Assembly (NCBI RefSeq): GCF_022483985.1
Contig: NZ_JAKVME010000002.1
Coordinates: 248,001-312,000, forward strand
Length of the DNA: 64,000 nt
Origin: Acetobacter sp.
Lineage (GTDB): Bacteria > Pseudomonadota > Alphaproteobacteria > Acetobacterales > Acetobacteraceae
Direction: 5' to 3'
Numbering within the stretch: position 1 is the stretch's first letter; each line of letters starts with the position of its first letter. The notes under the pieces were generated by a model that was not told where the DNA came from, ran no database searches, and saw only the letters and a list, made by a program, of their open reading frames with translations. Position numbers and translations under genes: made by a program. This document shows positions 1 through 9,362 of this stretch, piece after piece.

Positions 1-1306
1 GCCAGGGCAAGGCGAGCATGAAGCGCTTCACCGGCATGAGGACGTGCAGCAGCATGAAAGTCTTGATCACATCGAGCGGATCGTGAAAGTGGATATTGAT
101 CCAGGAGACCAGATCATTCCAGAACGGGCCGGTAGAGAGACGTGCGCTGTCGGGATAATGGGCGATCGCTGGCCAGAGGGCGGCAGCGACCCAGAGCAGT
201 CCTGCCAAGACGAGAGCACCTGTGACAGGAAAGCGCGGGTGTGAGCTTTTGGGGACAGCGCGTCGTGTATCAGGCACAAGCGCCTGTGCGAAACGGTCGA
301 GCATCACCGCCAGAACCGTGATCGCCAGACCGGCTTCGAGACCACCGCCGATATCAAGCCGTCGCAGAGCGCCAAGTACGTCCCAGCCCAGACCACCCGC
401 GCCGATCATCGACGCAATAATCACGACATTGAGCGAAAGCATGATGACCTGATTGACCCCCACCATCAGTCCGGGGAGGGCCGTTGGCAGAAGGATACGC
501 CATGTCATCTGGCGACGGGTGCAGCCTGTCATGCTGCCCAGTGAACGCAACTCGTCAGGCACGCCCTGAATGGCGACAATCGTGACGCGGACCATCGGCG
601 GGATGGCGTAGATAACGGTGGCGATCATGGCGGAGACAGGGCCAAAGCCGAACAGGATCAACATCGGCAGGAGATAGGCGAAGACCGGCATGGTCTGCGC
701 GACGTCGAGCAGCGGAGAGAGAAAGCGACCAAAGATGGCCGACCGGACGCACAGAAGTCCGAGCGAGAGACCACCCGCAGCGCTGAGCAGGGCCGCCACC
801 AGCACGGAGGCGAGCGTGACCATGGCGCTGGTCCATTGTCCGAAGACCACGAGATAGAGAAAGCCGATCGTCATGCCGACGGCAAGACGCCATCCGCGCA
901 GCGTCCATGACAGGGCCGCGATGGCTATGATCAGGGCGAACCATGGTACGGGAGGAAACAGCATCACGGCTTCCGACCCTTCGCCTTTCAGGATGCCGGT
1001 CGCCAGCACCATGGAGGCCAGTTGCAGAGGCAGATCGAGAAGAAACGAGAGCGCGCGGGTGAAACCGGAAACAGTTAGCGGTCCCAGATGAGCCTCCTCT
1101 GTCAGCCAGTGCATGAAAGCGGAAATCCAGTCCGCCAGTGGCAGACGCCATTCGGTAGGGTATTTCTGCACCCAGCGAGGAAATATGGTGCGCGGCAGTT
1201 CGGCCAGAATGAAGCTCAGAATGATGATGATCAGCCACAGCAGGTGGCGCAGAGTGACCGGCTTGCCGGAAATGATACTGGTCGGGAAGGTCGATACTTT
1301 TTTCAT
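1..1306 (-). CDS. tmoW: TMAO/glycine-betaine-type ABC transporter permease, partial (C-terminus beyond window)
   Basis: This is an inner-membrane permease of the ProW/OpuAB family. The frame is open from an ATG at 1306 to the window edge, giving about 435 codons with no stop. The N-terminus has a long hydrophobic helix (LLWLIIIILSFILAELP), followed by a cluster of membrane segments. The EAA-type loop of binding-protein-dependent permeases comes next (around GSMTGCTRRQMTWRILLPTALPG, then GLMVGVNQVIMLSLNVVIIA). The sequence continues well past the end of one permease domain, which fits the long two-domain permeases paired with TMAO importers. The start overlaps the tmoV stop as ATGA, so the genes are translationally coupled. 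Family is seen; TMAO as substrate is inferred from the neighbouring tdm and tmm. Glycine betaine, choline or carnitine are the alternatives. Confidence 0.85.
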   Translation of the reverse strand, partial: MKKVSTFPTSIISGKPVTLRHLLWLIIIILSFILAELPRTIFPRWVQKYPTEWRLPLADWISAFMHWLTEEAHLGPLTVSGFTRALSFLLDLPLQLASMVLATGILKGEGSEAVMLFPPVPWFALIIAIAALSWTLRGWRLAVGMTIGFLYLVVFGQWTSAMVTLASVLVAALLSAAGGLSLGLLCVRSAIFGRFLSPLLDVAQTMPVFAYLLPMLILFGFGPVSAMIATVIYAIPPMVRVTIVAIQGVPDELRSLGSMTGCTRRQMTWRILLPTALPGLMVGVNQVIMLSLNVVIIASMIGAGGLGWDVLGALRRLDIGGGLEAGLAITVLAVMLDRFAQALVPDTRRAVPKSSHPRFPVTGALVLAGLLWVAAALWPAIAHYPDSARLSTGPFWNDLVSWINIHFHDPLDVIKTFMLLHVLMPVKRFMLALPW

Positions 1307-2340
1307 GCGTCGACTGCCTGATCATCCGGACCGATGAGGATGTCGAGCAGCATGGTCCGGTCGATGGCGCCAACGATTTCATCGTTTTCAATGACGGCGA
1401 GAGGCAGGGAAGAGGCATCAAGCTGACGGACAAATGAAATGACCCGGTCTGTTGCGTTGACCTCACCACCAAAAGGACCGGCAGGAGGAGGGGCTGTCAT
1501 GATGGATCGGGCGGTCAGAATATGGGCGCGCGGCGCATCCCGGGTGAAGGCGCGCACATAATCGGTTGCGGGACTGACGAGCAGTTCCTCCGCCGTGCCG
1601 ATCTGCTCGACCTGCCCGTCTTTCATGATGGCGATGCGGTCAGCAACGCGCACGGCCTCTTCGAAATCATGCGTGATGAAGACGATGGTTTTTTTCAGCA
1701 TGCCCTGAAGGCGCATGACTTCGGCCTGCATTTCGCGGCGGATCAGCGGGTCGAGGGCGGAGAAAGGCTCATCAAGGAACCACACGTCAGGATCGCCAGC
1801 AAGAGAACGGGCGATGCCGACACGCTGCTGCTGGCCGCCGGAAAGCTGGGCGGGAAACCGGTGTTCGCGGCCTTCGAGCCCCACCAGACGGATCATCCGC
1901 TGTGCGATTTCCTCGCATTCCGCGCGTGGTCGTCCCTGAATTTCCAGAGGAAAAGCGACGTTGCCGAGCACCGTAAGATGTGGCAGCAGCGCGAAATGCT
2001 GGAAGACCATGCCCATCTGGTGACGGTGTATCTGGATCAGGTCAGCTTCGGAAAATTCGAAAAGATTCTTGCTTTCAAAAAGAATCTGGCCCGCTGAGGG
2101 CGGAGTGAGGCCGGCCAGGCAGCGTAACAGGGTTGATTTTCCTGAGCCGGAGAGGCCCATGATGACAAAGGTCTTGCCCCGTTCAATGTCGAGATCGACA
2201 TTGAAGATTGCAGGTGTAATACAGGCTTCCTGAAGCGCCTGCACGTTGTCAGTGGTCAGATGGCCGTCTGTGACGAATTCGGATGCACGTGCGCCATAGA
2301 GGCGGCTGACTTTCCGGCAAGCCAGTACAGGATGCTGCAT
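1303..2340 (-). CDS. tmoV: TMAO/glycine-betaine-type ABC transporter ATP-binding protein
   Basis: This is the ATPase of a ProV/OpuAA-type importer, about 345 residues long. Walker A (GLSGSGKST) lies near residues 62-70. The Q-loop region (MGMVFQHFALLPH), signature LSGGQQQR and Walker B (VWFLDEPFSALD) follow. The tail after the ATPase core resembles the regulatory CBS-like region of this family and ends in IGPDDQAVDA. I chose the ATG at 2340 (MQHPVLA) because an AGAGAGACC ribosome site precedes it; the open frame upstream is low-complexity in composition and lacks family features. It is followed by tmoW with ATGA overlap and lies 67 bp downstream of tmoX. TMAO specificity is inferred from context. 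Confidence 0.88.
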   Translation of the reverse strand: MQHPVLACRKVSRLYGARASEFVTDGHLTTDNVQALQEACITPAIFNVDLDIERGKTFVIMGLSGSGKSTLLRCLAGLTPPSAGQILFESKNLFEFSEADLIQIHRHQMGMVFQHFALLPHLTVLGNVAFPLEIQGRPRAECEEIAQRMIRLVGLEGREHRFPAQLSGGQQQRVGIARSLAGDPDVWFLDEPFSALDPLIRREMQAEVMRLQGMLKKTIVFITHDFEEAVRVADRIAIMKDGQVEQIGTAEELLVSPATDYVRAFTRDAPRAHILTARSIMTAPPPAGPFGGEVNATDRVISFVRQLDASSLPLAVIENDEIVGAIDRTMLLDILIGPDDQAVDA

Positions 2341-2407
2341 CAGGTCTCTCTTCTGCGGAAAAGGGATTCCTCCGGCAGTGCCGATGGGACTGCGCGGAGG
2401 AAAGATG

Positions 2408-3358
2408 TTACTTACTGAGCCAGGTCTTCCACACGTCTTCGTGCTTGTTGACCCAGTCCTGAGCCACGTCCTCGACTTTCTCGCCGTTGAGGTCCACGCG
2501 GGCATCAAGTTCACCCATGGTTTTGTTATCGAACTTGTAATTCTTGATAATGGCGTAGGCGCCCGGCCACTTGTTTTTCATGCCTGACCAGACAGCTTTC
2601 CAAATGGGACCATAAGGCTTGCCACAGTCGTACTTGGCGTCCTTGTTGATTCCCCAACTGGGATCTTCGTAACACCCCGGTTCATAACGAGGGAATTCAA
2701 CAAACTCACCTTTGTATTTGATAGGCACCCAATGCGGTGTGTAGATCCACAGAATGATGGGGGCCTTGCGTTCGTAGGCGCTTTTAAGCTCGGCGAAGAG
2801 CGCGGCGTCGGTGCCCGCATGCACGACTTCAAACGGAAGATCGAGCGCTTCGATACGTTCCTCGTCATGACCGCCCCAGGTCGAGGGACCGCCGAGATAG
2901 CGTCCTTTGGGGGCAGTTTCAGGAGTGCTGAAAATCTCGCTACATTTTTTCAGGGCTTCCCAGTTGGGCAGGCCCGGGCATTTTTCCTTCATGTATTCCG
3001 GAAACCACCACTCTTCACGAGCCTGCATTCCGGAGGAACCCAAATCTTCCACTTTGCCGGTTTTGACCGCAGCCTGAAGAGCTTCCTGCGCTGTCGTGGC
3101 CCAGACCTCAGGTGCGACAGTGAGGTCACCGTTTTCCATGCCACTGAACTGGGCGAGGTAATCGGCTGGTACATAGTCGATGTTGTATCCAGCTTTTTTC
3201 AGAATATCGCCCATGATGTGAGCAGTTATCAGTTCACCCGTCCAGTCATTGAGTGTGATCTTGATCGGATCGTGGGATTCTGGCGCAGCGACGGCGGAGC
3301 GGCCCATGAGGCAAAGACCGCCAAGCAGTGAGATGCAAAGCAGATTTCTGATCATCAT
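2408..3358 (-). CDS. tmoX: Periplasmic substrate-binding protein of the TMAO/betaine ABC importer
   Basis: This is a ProX/OpuAC-type periplasmic binding protein of about 316 residues. The start at 3358 (MMIRNLL) gives a clean Sec signal peptide (hydrophobic LLCISLLGGLCLMG, cleavage near SAVAA/PES). The mature protein is rich in tryptophan and tyrosine (NDWTGE, PEVWATT, STWGGHDEE, LWIYTPHWVP), as expected of an aromatic cage for quaternary or tertiary ammonium groups. Paired cysteines (KCPG, KKCSE, GCYED, YDCGK) may form disulfides. It is the first gene of the leftward tmoXVW operon, divergent from the TMAO demethylase gene. The assignment as a TMAO binder rather than a betaine or choline binder is inference from that neighbourhood. 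Confidence 0.82.
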   Translation of the reverse strand: MMIRNLLCISLLGGLCLMGRSAVAAPESHDPIKITLNDWTGELITAHIMGDILKKAGYNIDYVPADYLAQFSGMENGDLTVAPEVWATTAQEALQAAVKTGKVEDLGSSGMQAREEWWFPEYMKEKCPGLPNWEALKKCSEIFSTPETAPKGRYLGGPSTWGGHDEERIEALDLPFEVVHAGTDAALFAELKSAYERKAPIILWIYTPHWVPIKYKGEFVEFPRYEPGCYEDPSWGINKDAKYDCGKPYGPIWKAVWSGMKNKWPGAYAIIKNYKFDNKTMGELDARVDLNGEKVEDVAQDWVNKHEDVWKTWLSK

Positions 3359-3774
3359 TTCATGTCCATAATGATATTGGACAAACCCTAGTAAACGCAA
3401 GACAGAATCAGCAACAGGTATTTCTTATATAAGATATATTTATATTCGGGTTTAGATAATTCTTCTGTTCACAAGGCGTGATGTGGTGTTTTTTTATTTT
3501 AAAACAATGATGTAGAGAAAAGTTGAAAAACACGAAACCCGTGATGCATGTTTTTATCAGAAACGGATTCGCTCGTTTGCCCGGATAGAATCTTTGTTTG
3601 TTCTGTCAAAAGCTCTTTTTAGGAGATGAAAAGATGGAGTGTGATCGTTGTGCTCATATGAGAGGGGGATGCCTCTGTCGTTCAGGATGAATGGTGCCAA
3701 ATGGCACTATTGTTATGGACCCCATCGCATGCTTGTTTTCATTTCAGATCGGAAACGTATCGAGGGCGACGATC
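3359..3774. promoter_or_regulatory. Divergent intergenic region between tmoXVW and tdm-tmm-dmm
   Basis: About 400 bp separate the two divergent arms and no gene is evident. The part nearest tmoX (about 3401-3540) is AT-rich, including a TATATAAGATATATTTATATT-like stretch, and is the likely site of both promoters. I could not assign -35/-10 boxes or an operator with confidence. The open frame continues upstream of the chosen tdm start (3775), but the earlier ATG at 3715 has no ribosome site, while GAGGG sits 8 bases before 3775. Confidence 0.5.
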
Positions 3775-6009
3775 ATGACCGCGTTTCTTGTGAAAGCTCC
3801 GCAAAGATCTTCCCATCGGATCAACGGTGGGGACAGCGCCCGGAAGTTTCCGGTAGCAGCAGGTGAGCGTTTCGAAGTTCTGGGCGTTGATGGAGGACAG
3901 ACGGCTGTCGTGTTTGCTCCACAGGGTATGCTGAAATGCTCTTCGGGAGAAGAAACCGCCCCCGCCTTTTCCAGTGAGGCATTGTCCCGGTTTCTGGATG
4001 GAGAAGAAATCTCCTTCGTTATACTGGACGCAGAAGCAGTGCCCGGAGAGAGTGTCAGTTTCACGGTGCTGCGGGATGGAGACATTGTCGTCGAAGTTCC
4101 TGCGGACGATATGCTGCCTGAAAATTCCGATGCTCCCGGGCGTGTGGATGTAGCGATTTATGCGGCTTCCGCCACGTCACGTCTGCCTGCTCCACTTGGA
4201 CCCGTCCTGCAGGAAATCCACGTGCCAGCGGCCTCGGCTGTAAGTTATCGTGTCCGGGAGGGCGACTACATCCAGATCATCGATGTCGATGGTCGGCAAT
4301 GCTCCGATTTTCTCGCGTTCGATGCTCTGGCTCTGGAAGAGGGGAGGACGTTCGGGCTGGATGCGACGGCCACCCGGACTGTGCAGGGAAGCGCCATGCC
4401 GACACCGGGACTGCATGCGAAGTTTCTGAATGAACACATGCAGCCGATGGTCGAGATCGTACAAGATACGGTGGGTCGTCATGATGCATTCCTTCTGGCC
4501 TGTACCGCCAAATATTATGATGACAGCGGTTATCCTGGTCATGACAACTGCACTGAAAACTTCAACAGGGTACTTGAAGTGGAGGGAATTGTTCCCCGCA
4601 GTGGGTGGCCGGCCATCAACTTCTTTTTCAATACGCAGGTTCTTGAATGCGGTACGATCGTGGGCGAGGAGCCGTGGTCCCGACCCGGAGACTATGTGCT
4701 GCTCAGGGCGGAAAGGAATCTCGTCTGCGCCTCTTCATCGTGCGCTGATGACGTGACGTCCGCAAATGGCTGGACGCCTACTGATATTCATATCCGCATT
4801 TACGACCGGAGCAACCGTTTTCCGAAGGGGGTGACGCATCGCATGACACCCGAATCTCCACCTGTCATGACACGCCAAAGTGGTTTTCACGATCGTCTTG
4901 AAGCGCTGGGCGCGAAGTTTGTCGAATATAAAGGCTTCTGGCTGCCATCCTGTTTTGAAGGCTACGGTCCGGTTTCCGAATACTGGGCCTGCCGGACAAA
5001 AGTCTGCGTAATGGATCTGTCGGCTCTCCGTAAGTTCGAAATCACAGGCCCAGACGCCGAACTGCTGCTCCAGATAGCCGTGACACGCGATATCCGTAAA
5101 CTGGCTGTAGGGCAGGTAGTTTATACAGCGCTATGTTATCCGCATGGCGGCATGCTGGATGACGCAACCGTGTTCCGTCTGGCGCCGCAGGCGTTCCGGC
5201 TTGTTTGTGGCGATGATTATTGCGGTGAATGGCTTTGCAATCTGGCGGATGATCGAGGACTGAATGCCCGCATCCGAGCTTCCACCGACCAGTTGCATAA
5301 CCTTTCTGTGCAGGGACCGGAGAGTCGGGAGATTCTGGCGTCGTTGATCTGGACCTGTCCCACACAGCCGGACATCGTGTCCCTGAAATGGTTCCGCTTT
5401 ACCATCGGACGCATCGGTGGCCCCGAAGGCATTCCTGTTGTGGTTTCACGAACCGGTTACACGGGAGAGCTTGGTTATGAAATCTGGTGTCACCCCCGGC
5501 AGGCTTTCGCCGTATGGGATGCGATCTGGAAAGCCGGAAAACCGAAAGGGATGATGCCCCTCGGACTAGAAGCTCTGGACTGGCTGCGTATCGAAGCCGG
5601 ACTGGCTTTTGCCAGTTACGAGTTCTGTCCGGAAACGGATCCATTTGAAGCAGGTCTTGGCTTTGCCGTGCCTGCAGCCAAGACCGAGGATTATGTCGGT
5701 CGTGAAGCTTTGGGGCGGAGACGTGAAAATCCGCGGCAGTGTTTGGTCGGATTGGAAAGCCACATGAATGACAGGCTTGATCATGGAGATCCTGTCTATT
5801 CAGGTCGAGCCAGGGTCGGTGTCGTGACAAGCTCATGTAGTTCTCCCGTTCTGGGAAAAAACATTGCGCTAGCACGTGTCGATGTATCGGTGACGGAAAT
5901 CGGAAAGGAACTGGAAATCGGAAAACTTGACGGGTTTCAAAAGAGGATACCGGTGAAAGTTACATCTTTTCCGGCTTATGACCCGAAAAAAACACGAGTC
6001 AGATCCTGA
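3775..6009 (+). CDS. tdm: Trimethylamine N-oxide demethylase (DUF1989 + GcvT domains)
   Basis: The predicted reaction converts TMAO to dimethylamine plus formaldehyde, with the one-carbon unit captured by tetrahydrofolate. Two fused modules are visible in about 744 residues. The N-terminal half holds a DUF1989-type domain (DYIQIIDVDGRQCSDFLAF, then PGHDNCTENF and the cysteine pair in CASSSCADD). From about residue 375 there is a full GcvT/aminomethyltransferase-like domain (SRTGYTGELGYEIW, GLEALDWLRIEAGLAF). This fusion is the known architecture of Tdm from Methylocella and Ruegeria, where three cysteines hold a zinc ion; the visible cysteines fit that. Start at 3775 (MTAFLVK) follows GAGGG. 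tmm lies 57 bp downstream. Related DUF1989-GcvT fusions of unknown substrate exist, but the neighbours make Tdm much the best reading. Confidence 0.9.
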   Translation: MTAFLVKAPQRSSHRINGGDSARKFPVAAGERFEVLGVDGGQTAVVFAPQGMLKCSSGEETAPAFSSEALSRFLDGEEISFVILDAEAVPGESVSFTVLRDGDIVVEVPADDMLPENSDAPGRVDVAIYAASATSRLPAPLGPVLQEIHVPAASAVSYRVREGDYIQIIDVDGRQCSDFLAFDALALEEGRTFGLDATATRTVQGSAMPTPGLHAKFLNEHMQPMVEIVQDTVGRHDAFLLACTAKYYDDSGYPGHDNCTENFNRVLEVEGIVPRSGWPAINFFFNTQVLECGTIVGEEPWSRPGDYVLLRAERNLVCASSSCADDVTSANGWTPTDIHIRIYDRSNRFPKGVTHRMTPESPPVMTRQSGFHDRLEALGAKFVEYKGFWLPSCFEGYGPVSEYWACRTKVCVMDLSALRKFEITGPDAELLLQIAVTRDIRKLAVGQVVYTALCYPHGGMLDDATVFRLAPQAFRLVCGDDYCGEWLCNLADDRGLNARIRASTDQLHNLSVQGPESREILASLIWTCPTQPDIVSLKWFRFTIGRIGGPEGIPVVVSRTGYTGELGYEIWCHPRQAFAVWDAIWKAGKPKGMMPLGLEALDWLRIEAGLAFASYEFCPETDPFEAGLGFAVPAAKTEDYVGREALGRRRENPRQCLVGLESHMNDRLDHGDPVYSGRARVGVVTSSCSSPVLGKNIALARVDVSVTEIGKELEIGKLDGFQKRIPVKVTSFPAYDPKKTRVRS

Positions 6010-6066
6010 AATATAGCCAGAAACAGGTTTGCGAGCCAGATCGTCCATTAAGGAGCATCCACGAAC

Positions 6067-7443
6067 ATGACAAGAAAGCGGGTAGCAGTCATTGGAGCAG
6101 GTCCAAGCGGACTTGCAGCGTTGAGAGCGTTCAGCACGGCGCGCAGGCAAGGACATGATGTTCCTGACATCGTCTGTTTCGAGAAGCAGTCATCAGCGGG
6201 CGGTATCTGGAATTATACCTGGCGTACAGGGCTCGATGAATATGGAGAGCCCGTGCATGGCAGCATGTATCGCTTTCTATGGTCAAATGGTCCGAAGGAA
6301 GGACTTGAATTCTCTGATTATTCCTTTGAAGAGCATTTTGGCCGTCCAATCCCGTCTTATCCGCCTCGTGCAGTGCTTCTGGATTACATTCTGGGCCGTA
6401 TGAAGCGTGATGATCTGCAGGGTGACATGCGTTACAGCACACCGGTAAGGGATGTGCAGTGGGATGCAGATGCGGAACACTTCATCGTGACAGTCGAGGA
6501 TCTTGCGAACGACCATGTTTATTCGGAATGTTTTGATTACGTCATCTGTGCTTCCGGTCACTTCTCTACCCCTAATGTCCCGAGCTTTCCGGGTTTCGAT
6601 CTGTTCCCCGGTCGTATTCTGCATGCCCATGATTTCCGGGATGCGAATGAATTTGCCGGCAAGGACATTCTTCTGATCGGCAGTTCGTATTCTGCGGAGG
6701 ATATCGCTTCCCAGTGTTACAAATACGGAGCGAAGTCGATCATCTTCTCCTATCGTTCCCGTCCTTTGGGTTTCAACTGGCCGGAAGGTTTTTCAGAGCA
6801 TCCTCTTCTGGAGAAAGTCGAAGGAAATACAGCTTCTTTTAGTGATGGAGAAACCCGCAAGATAGACGCCATCATTCTGTGTACCGGATACAAGCACCAT
6901 TTTCCTTTCCTGCCGGATACTCTGCGTCTGAAAACAAATAACCGCCTGTATCCACTGTCTCTGTACAAGGGTGTTTGCTGGATCGATAACCCGAAGCTGC
7001 TTTATCTCGGGATGCAGGATCAGTACTACACATTCAACATGTTTGATGCTCAGGCCTGGTTTGCCCGTGATGTGATCATGGGACGTCTTGAACTGCCCAC
7101 GGCGGCAGACATGACGGCGGATACGCTTGTGTGGCGCAAGCGTGAAGAGGCGCTTGAAGACGCTTATCAGGAGATCGATTTTCAGACGGATTACGTACGC
7201 GATCTGATGAAATACACTGACTATCCGCCGTTTGATCTCGATAAGGTGGCGGAAATCTTCAAGGAATGGAAGCACGACAAGGTTGACGGTATCATGACCT
7301 TCAGAGACCGCAGTTATCCGTCCGTCCTGACCAGTACAATGGCGCCCCCGCATCATACGGTATGGATGAAGGCGCTTGATGATTCTCTTGAGGCCTTTCT
7401 ATCTCCTGTGGCCGAACCCGAGCGCAAGGTCAGCGCGGGCTGA
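6067..7443 (+). CDS. tmm: Trimethylamine monooxygenase (flavin-containing monooxygenase)
   Basis: This is a flavin- and NADPH-dependent N-oxygenase that turns trimethylamine into TMAO. The FAD site [15 protein letters not shown] is at residues 8-22. The FMO fingerprint FxGxxxHxxx(Y/F) appears as [11 protein letters not shown]. The NADPH-binding turn is [13 protein letters not shown], a GSSYSAED form typical of bacterial Tmm. Length (458) matches the family. A ribosome site AAGGAG precedes the ATG by 11 bases. The gene sits between tdm and dmmD, so TMA oxidation feeds directly into TMAO demethylation. A broader amine or sulfide substrate range is possible, as known for Tmm enzymes. Confidence 0.9.
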   Translation: MTRKRVAVIGAGPSGLAALRAFSTARRQGHDVPDIVCFEKQSSAGGIWNYTWRTGLDEYGEPVHGSMYRFLWSNGPKEGLEFSDYSFEEHFGRPIPSYPPRAVLLDYILGRMKRDDLQGDMRYSTPVRDVQWDADAEHFIVTVEDLANDHVYSECFDYVICASGHFSTPNVPSFPGFDLFPGRILHAHDFRDANEFAGKDILLIGSSYSAEDIASQCYKYGAKSIIFSYRSRPLGFNWPEGFSEHPLLEKVEGNTASFSDGETRKIDAIILCTGYKHHFPFLPDTLRLKTNNRLYPLSLYKGVCWIDNPKLLYLGMQDQYYTFNMFDAQAWFARDVIMGRLELPTAADMTADTLVWRKREEALEDAYQEIDFQTDYVRDLMKYTDYPPFDLDKVAEIFKEWKHDKVDGIMTFRDRSYPSVLTSTMAPPHHTVWMKALDDSLEAFLSPVAEPERKVSAG

Positions 7444-7544
7444 TACGATTCAGAACATCAGTTGCATCTTGGCTGGTGTCCTGAAAATCTTCGAAAGATC
7501 GTTTCTGTTTATATGAAGATCTCGTGTAAGGAAAACTTATATAT

Positions 7545-7560
7545 CCGATAATGCAATCGG
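7545..7560. promoter_or_regulatory. Inverted repeat in the tmm-dmmD gap (possible operator)
   Basis: The 196-bp gap between tmm and dmmD is the only long gap in the rightward arm. It contains CCGAT-6-ATCGG, a short perfect inverted repeat. It could mark a separate promoter or operator for dmmDABC. No clear promoter boxes were found, and a repeat this short can occur by chance. Confidence 0.25.
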
Positions 7561-7639
7561 ACTGCATGATTTTCCCTATGGTATTTGTTGCGATGTCAAT
7601 TCGAAATGAAGGCTCGGTGAGCCGGGAGAAGTTGCAAAC

Positions 7640-8773
7640 ATGACCACAAGCTGGCGTTCAAGCACCCTTGCCGATCGTCACCGTGTCCTCGGCTCCGGTC
7701 TTGAAGACTGGAACGGCATGGCGACGGCCTGGAGTTATTCCACTGACGTGCGGGATCATCACGTCGCCGTTCGTACGAAGGCAGGCCTGATGGATGTATC
7801 AGGTCTGAAGAAAATCCATCTTGTCGGACCGCATGCGACGGCAATTCTTGATTATACAACCAGCAGGAATCTTCAGAAGGTTACCCCAGGTCGCTCGGTT
7901 TACGCGACTGCCCTCAATGATTCCGGCAAGTTCATTGATGATTGTGTTCTCTATCGTACCGGACCCAATAGCTGGATGGTGGTGCATGGGGCCGGATCGT
8001 TGCATGAAATGTTGTCACAGGCGGTTGTGGGACGTAACGCCGCGATGCTGTTCGATGACGATTTGCATGATCTGTCGCTTCAGGGGCCGGTGGCGGTGGA
8101 TTTTCTTGAGCGTCATGTTCCCGGAATCCGTCAGTTGAATTATTTTCACCATATGCAGACCACACTTTTCGGTGCGCCGGTCATGATCTCCCGCACGGGT
8201 TATACCGGAGAGCGCGGGTATGAGATTTTCTGCAAGGGCGTGGATGCACCACTGATCTGGGACAGCATTCTGGAAGACGGAAAGGGCGACGGAATCGTGC
8301 CGGTATGCTTTACCGCGCTCGACCTGCTGCGTGTCGAAAGCTGTCTTCTTTTCTATCCTTATGATAATTCGGAAATGTATCCGTTTGAGCAGGAACTGGC
8401 TGGTGACACGTTGTGGGAACTGGGCCTGAATTTTACCGTCAGCCCCGGCAAGACGTATTTCCGTGGTGCCCCGGCGCACTTCGCGCTCAAGGGAAAAGAA
8501 CGTTTCAAGATTTTTGGTTTGCTGCTGGATGGTGATGTAGCGGCAGGAGAAGGTTCAGTTGTCTATGATGGTGAGCGCAAGGTTGGCGTTGTCACCTGCG
8601 CCATGGTTTCGAAACTGACGGGAAAATCGATGGCGCTGGCGCGGATGGATGTGCCCTACGCCATTCCGGGAAAACATATTGTGGTAATTTCCGGAGATGC
8701 GGAACTGGCGGGTGTGACGCACATTCTGCCGTTCGACGATCCCGAGAAAAAGAAACGGACGGCAAAGGGATGA
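7640..8773 (+). CDS. dmmD: GcvT-like tetrahydrofolate-dependent protein of dimethylamine oxidation
   Basis: This is a stand-alone aminomethyltransferase (GcvT) fold protein of 377 residues. Conserved GcvT elements are visible: GLMDVSGLKKIHLVGPHA near the start, the SLQGP motif, SRTGYTGERGYEIFCKG in the middle and LDLLRVESCLLFYPYD after it. It heads a run with DmmA, DmmB and DmmC homologues in exactly the dmmDABC order described for Ruegeria pomeroyi, where dmmD is needed for growth on methylated amines but not for the monooxygenase activity itself. The expected role is to capture the methyl carbon released during demethylation as methylene-tetrahydrofolate. It shares the fold of the Tdm C-terminal domain. 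A true glycine-cleavage T protein is unlikely because no gcvH or gcvP is nearby. Confidence 0.8.
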   Translation: MTTSWRSSTLADRHRVLGSGLEDWNGMATAWSYSTDVRDHHVAVRTKAGLMDVSGLKKIHLVGPHATAILDYTTSRNLQKVTPGRSVYATALNDSGKFIDDCVLYRTGPNSWMVVHGAGSLHEMLSQAVVGRNAAMLFDDDLHDLSLQGPVAVDFLERHVPGIRQLNYFHHMQTTLFGAPVMISRTGYTGERGYEIFCKGVDAPLIWDSILEDGKGDGIVPVCFTALDLLRVESCLLFYPYDNSEMYPFEQELAGDTLWELGLNFTVSPGKTYFRGAPAHFALKGKERFKIFGLLLDGDVAAGEGSVVYDGERKVGVVTCAMVSKLTGKSMALARMDVPYAIPGKHIVVISGDAELAGVTHILPFDDPEKKKRTAKG

Positions 8774-8816
8774 AATCCCATTTCATCATGATCCTGTTGG
8801 AAAGGAAAAAGGTCTT

Positions 8817-9362
8817 ATGGGAACAAGTGAGCTTCCGTATCGGCCTCTGACCTTTGATCCCGATGGACGACGCCATTTGTTTGTCCGTGAAAACGCGGTG
8901 CTGGCGTTGCCAGAGGGGGAACGGCCTTCCCTGTTCGAAATCTGGACTATCGAGCATAGTAGTCTGGTAAAAATTGATCCCAACACCTGCGATGTGCGGA
9001 TGCGGTCCATCGCCGATCTTCTGGAAAGACTTGCATATCGTCTGGCTCGCGAAAAAGTGGGGCTCAGGCTGTATGCTGCGGGGCAGCCGGTTTTTCTCGG
9101 TCAGGTGGCAAAACTCGCCGATGACGCCGGTCTGTGTAGTAGCGAAATCCTTCTTGGTGTGCCCAGTGGCTCTGAACGACGGGTGTTCTGCGTGCATTGC
9201 GACACGCTTCATGATGGGGTGAGCGGCGACAAGCTGATGTGTCGCGGATGCGCCACGGAACTGTCTGTACGTGATCATTACTCCCGTTCTCTCGGCGCCT
9301 ATATGGGAGCGGGTGAACCGGCTGTGGTTGTTGAAGCGATGGAGGTGATGACACATGGCTGA
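8817..9362 (+). CDS. dmmA: Dimethylamine monooxygenase small subunit
   Basis: The predicted 181-residue small subunit (about 20 kDa) belongs to the heme-dependent dimethylamine monooxygenase. The C-terminal third carries two CxxC knuckles (FCVHCDT and MCRGCATE), a rubredoxin-like or zinc-ribbon arrangement. The N-terminal part has no motif I recognise. The gene sits 43 bp after dmmD and overlaps dmmB by 8 bp. The purified secondary-amine monooxygenase described long ago had subunits near 42, 36 and 24 kDa, and dmmC, dmmB and dmmA here would be about 40, 34 and 20 kDa. Identification rests on gene order and the CxxC pairs. Confidence 0.75.
   Translation: MGTSELPYRPLTFDPDGRRHLFVRENAVLALPEGERPSLFEIWTIEHSSLVKIDPNTCDVRMRSIADLLERLAYRLAREKVGLRLYAAGQPVFLGQVAKLADDAGLCSSEILLGVPSGSERRVFCVHCDTLHDGVSGDKLMCRGCATELSVRDHYSRSLGAYMGAGEPAVVVEAMEVMTHG

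Noticed and set aside
555-1472. Long open frame on the minus strand overlapping the permease gene
   Set aside because: It is a shadow of the tmoW frame; the translation is rich in His, Arg and Ser without hydrophobic segments, while the overlapping frame is a clear permease.
2408-3358. Simple glycine-betaine osmoprotectant importer
   Set aside because: Possible by family, but the divergent tdm-tmm-dmm operon makes TMAO a better substrate guess; left as an alternative.
7640-8773. Glycine-cleavage T protein
   Set aside because: No gcvH or gcvP nearby and the gene heads an exact dmmDABC order.
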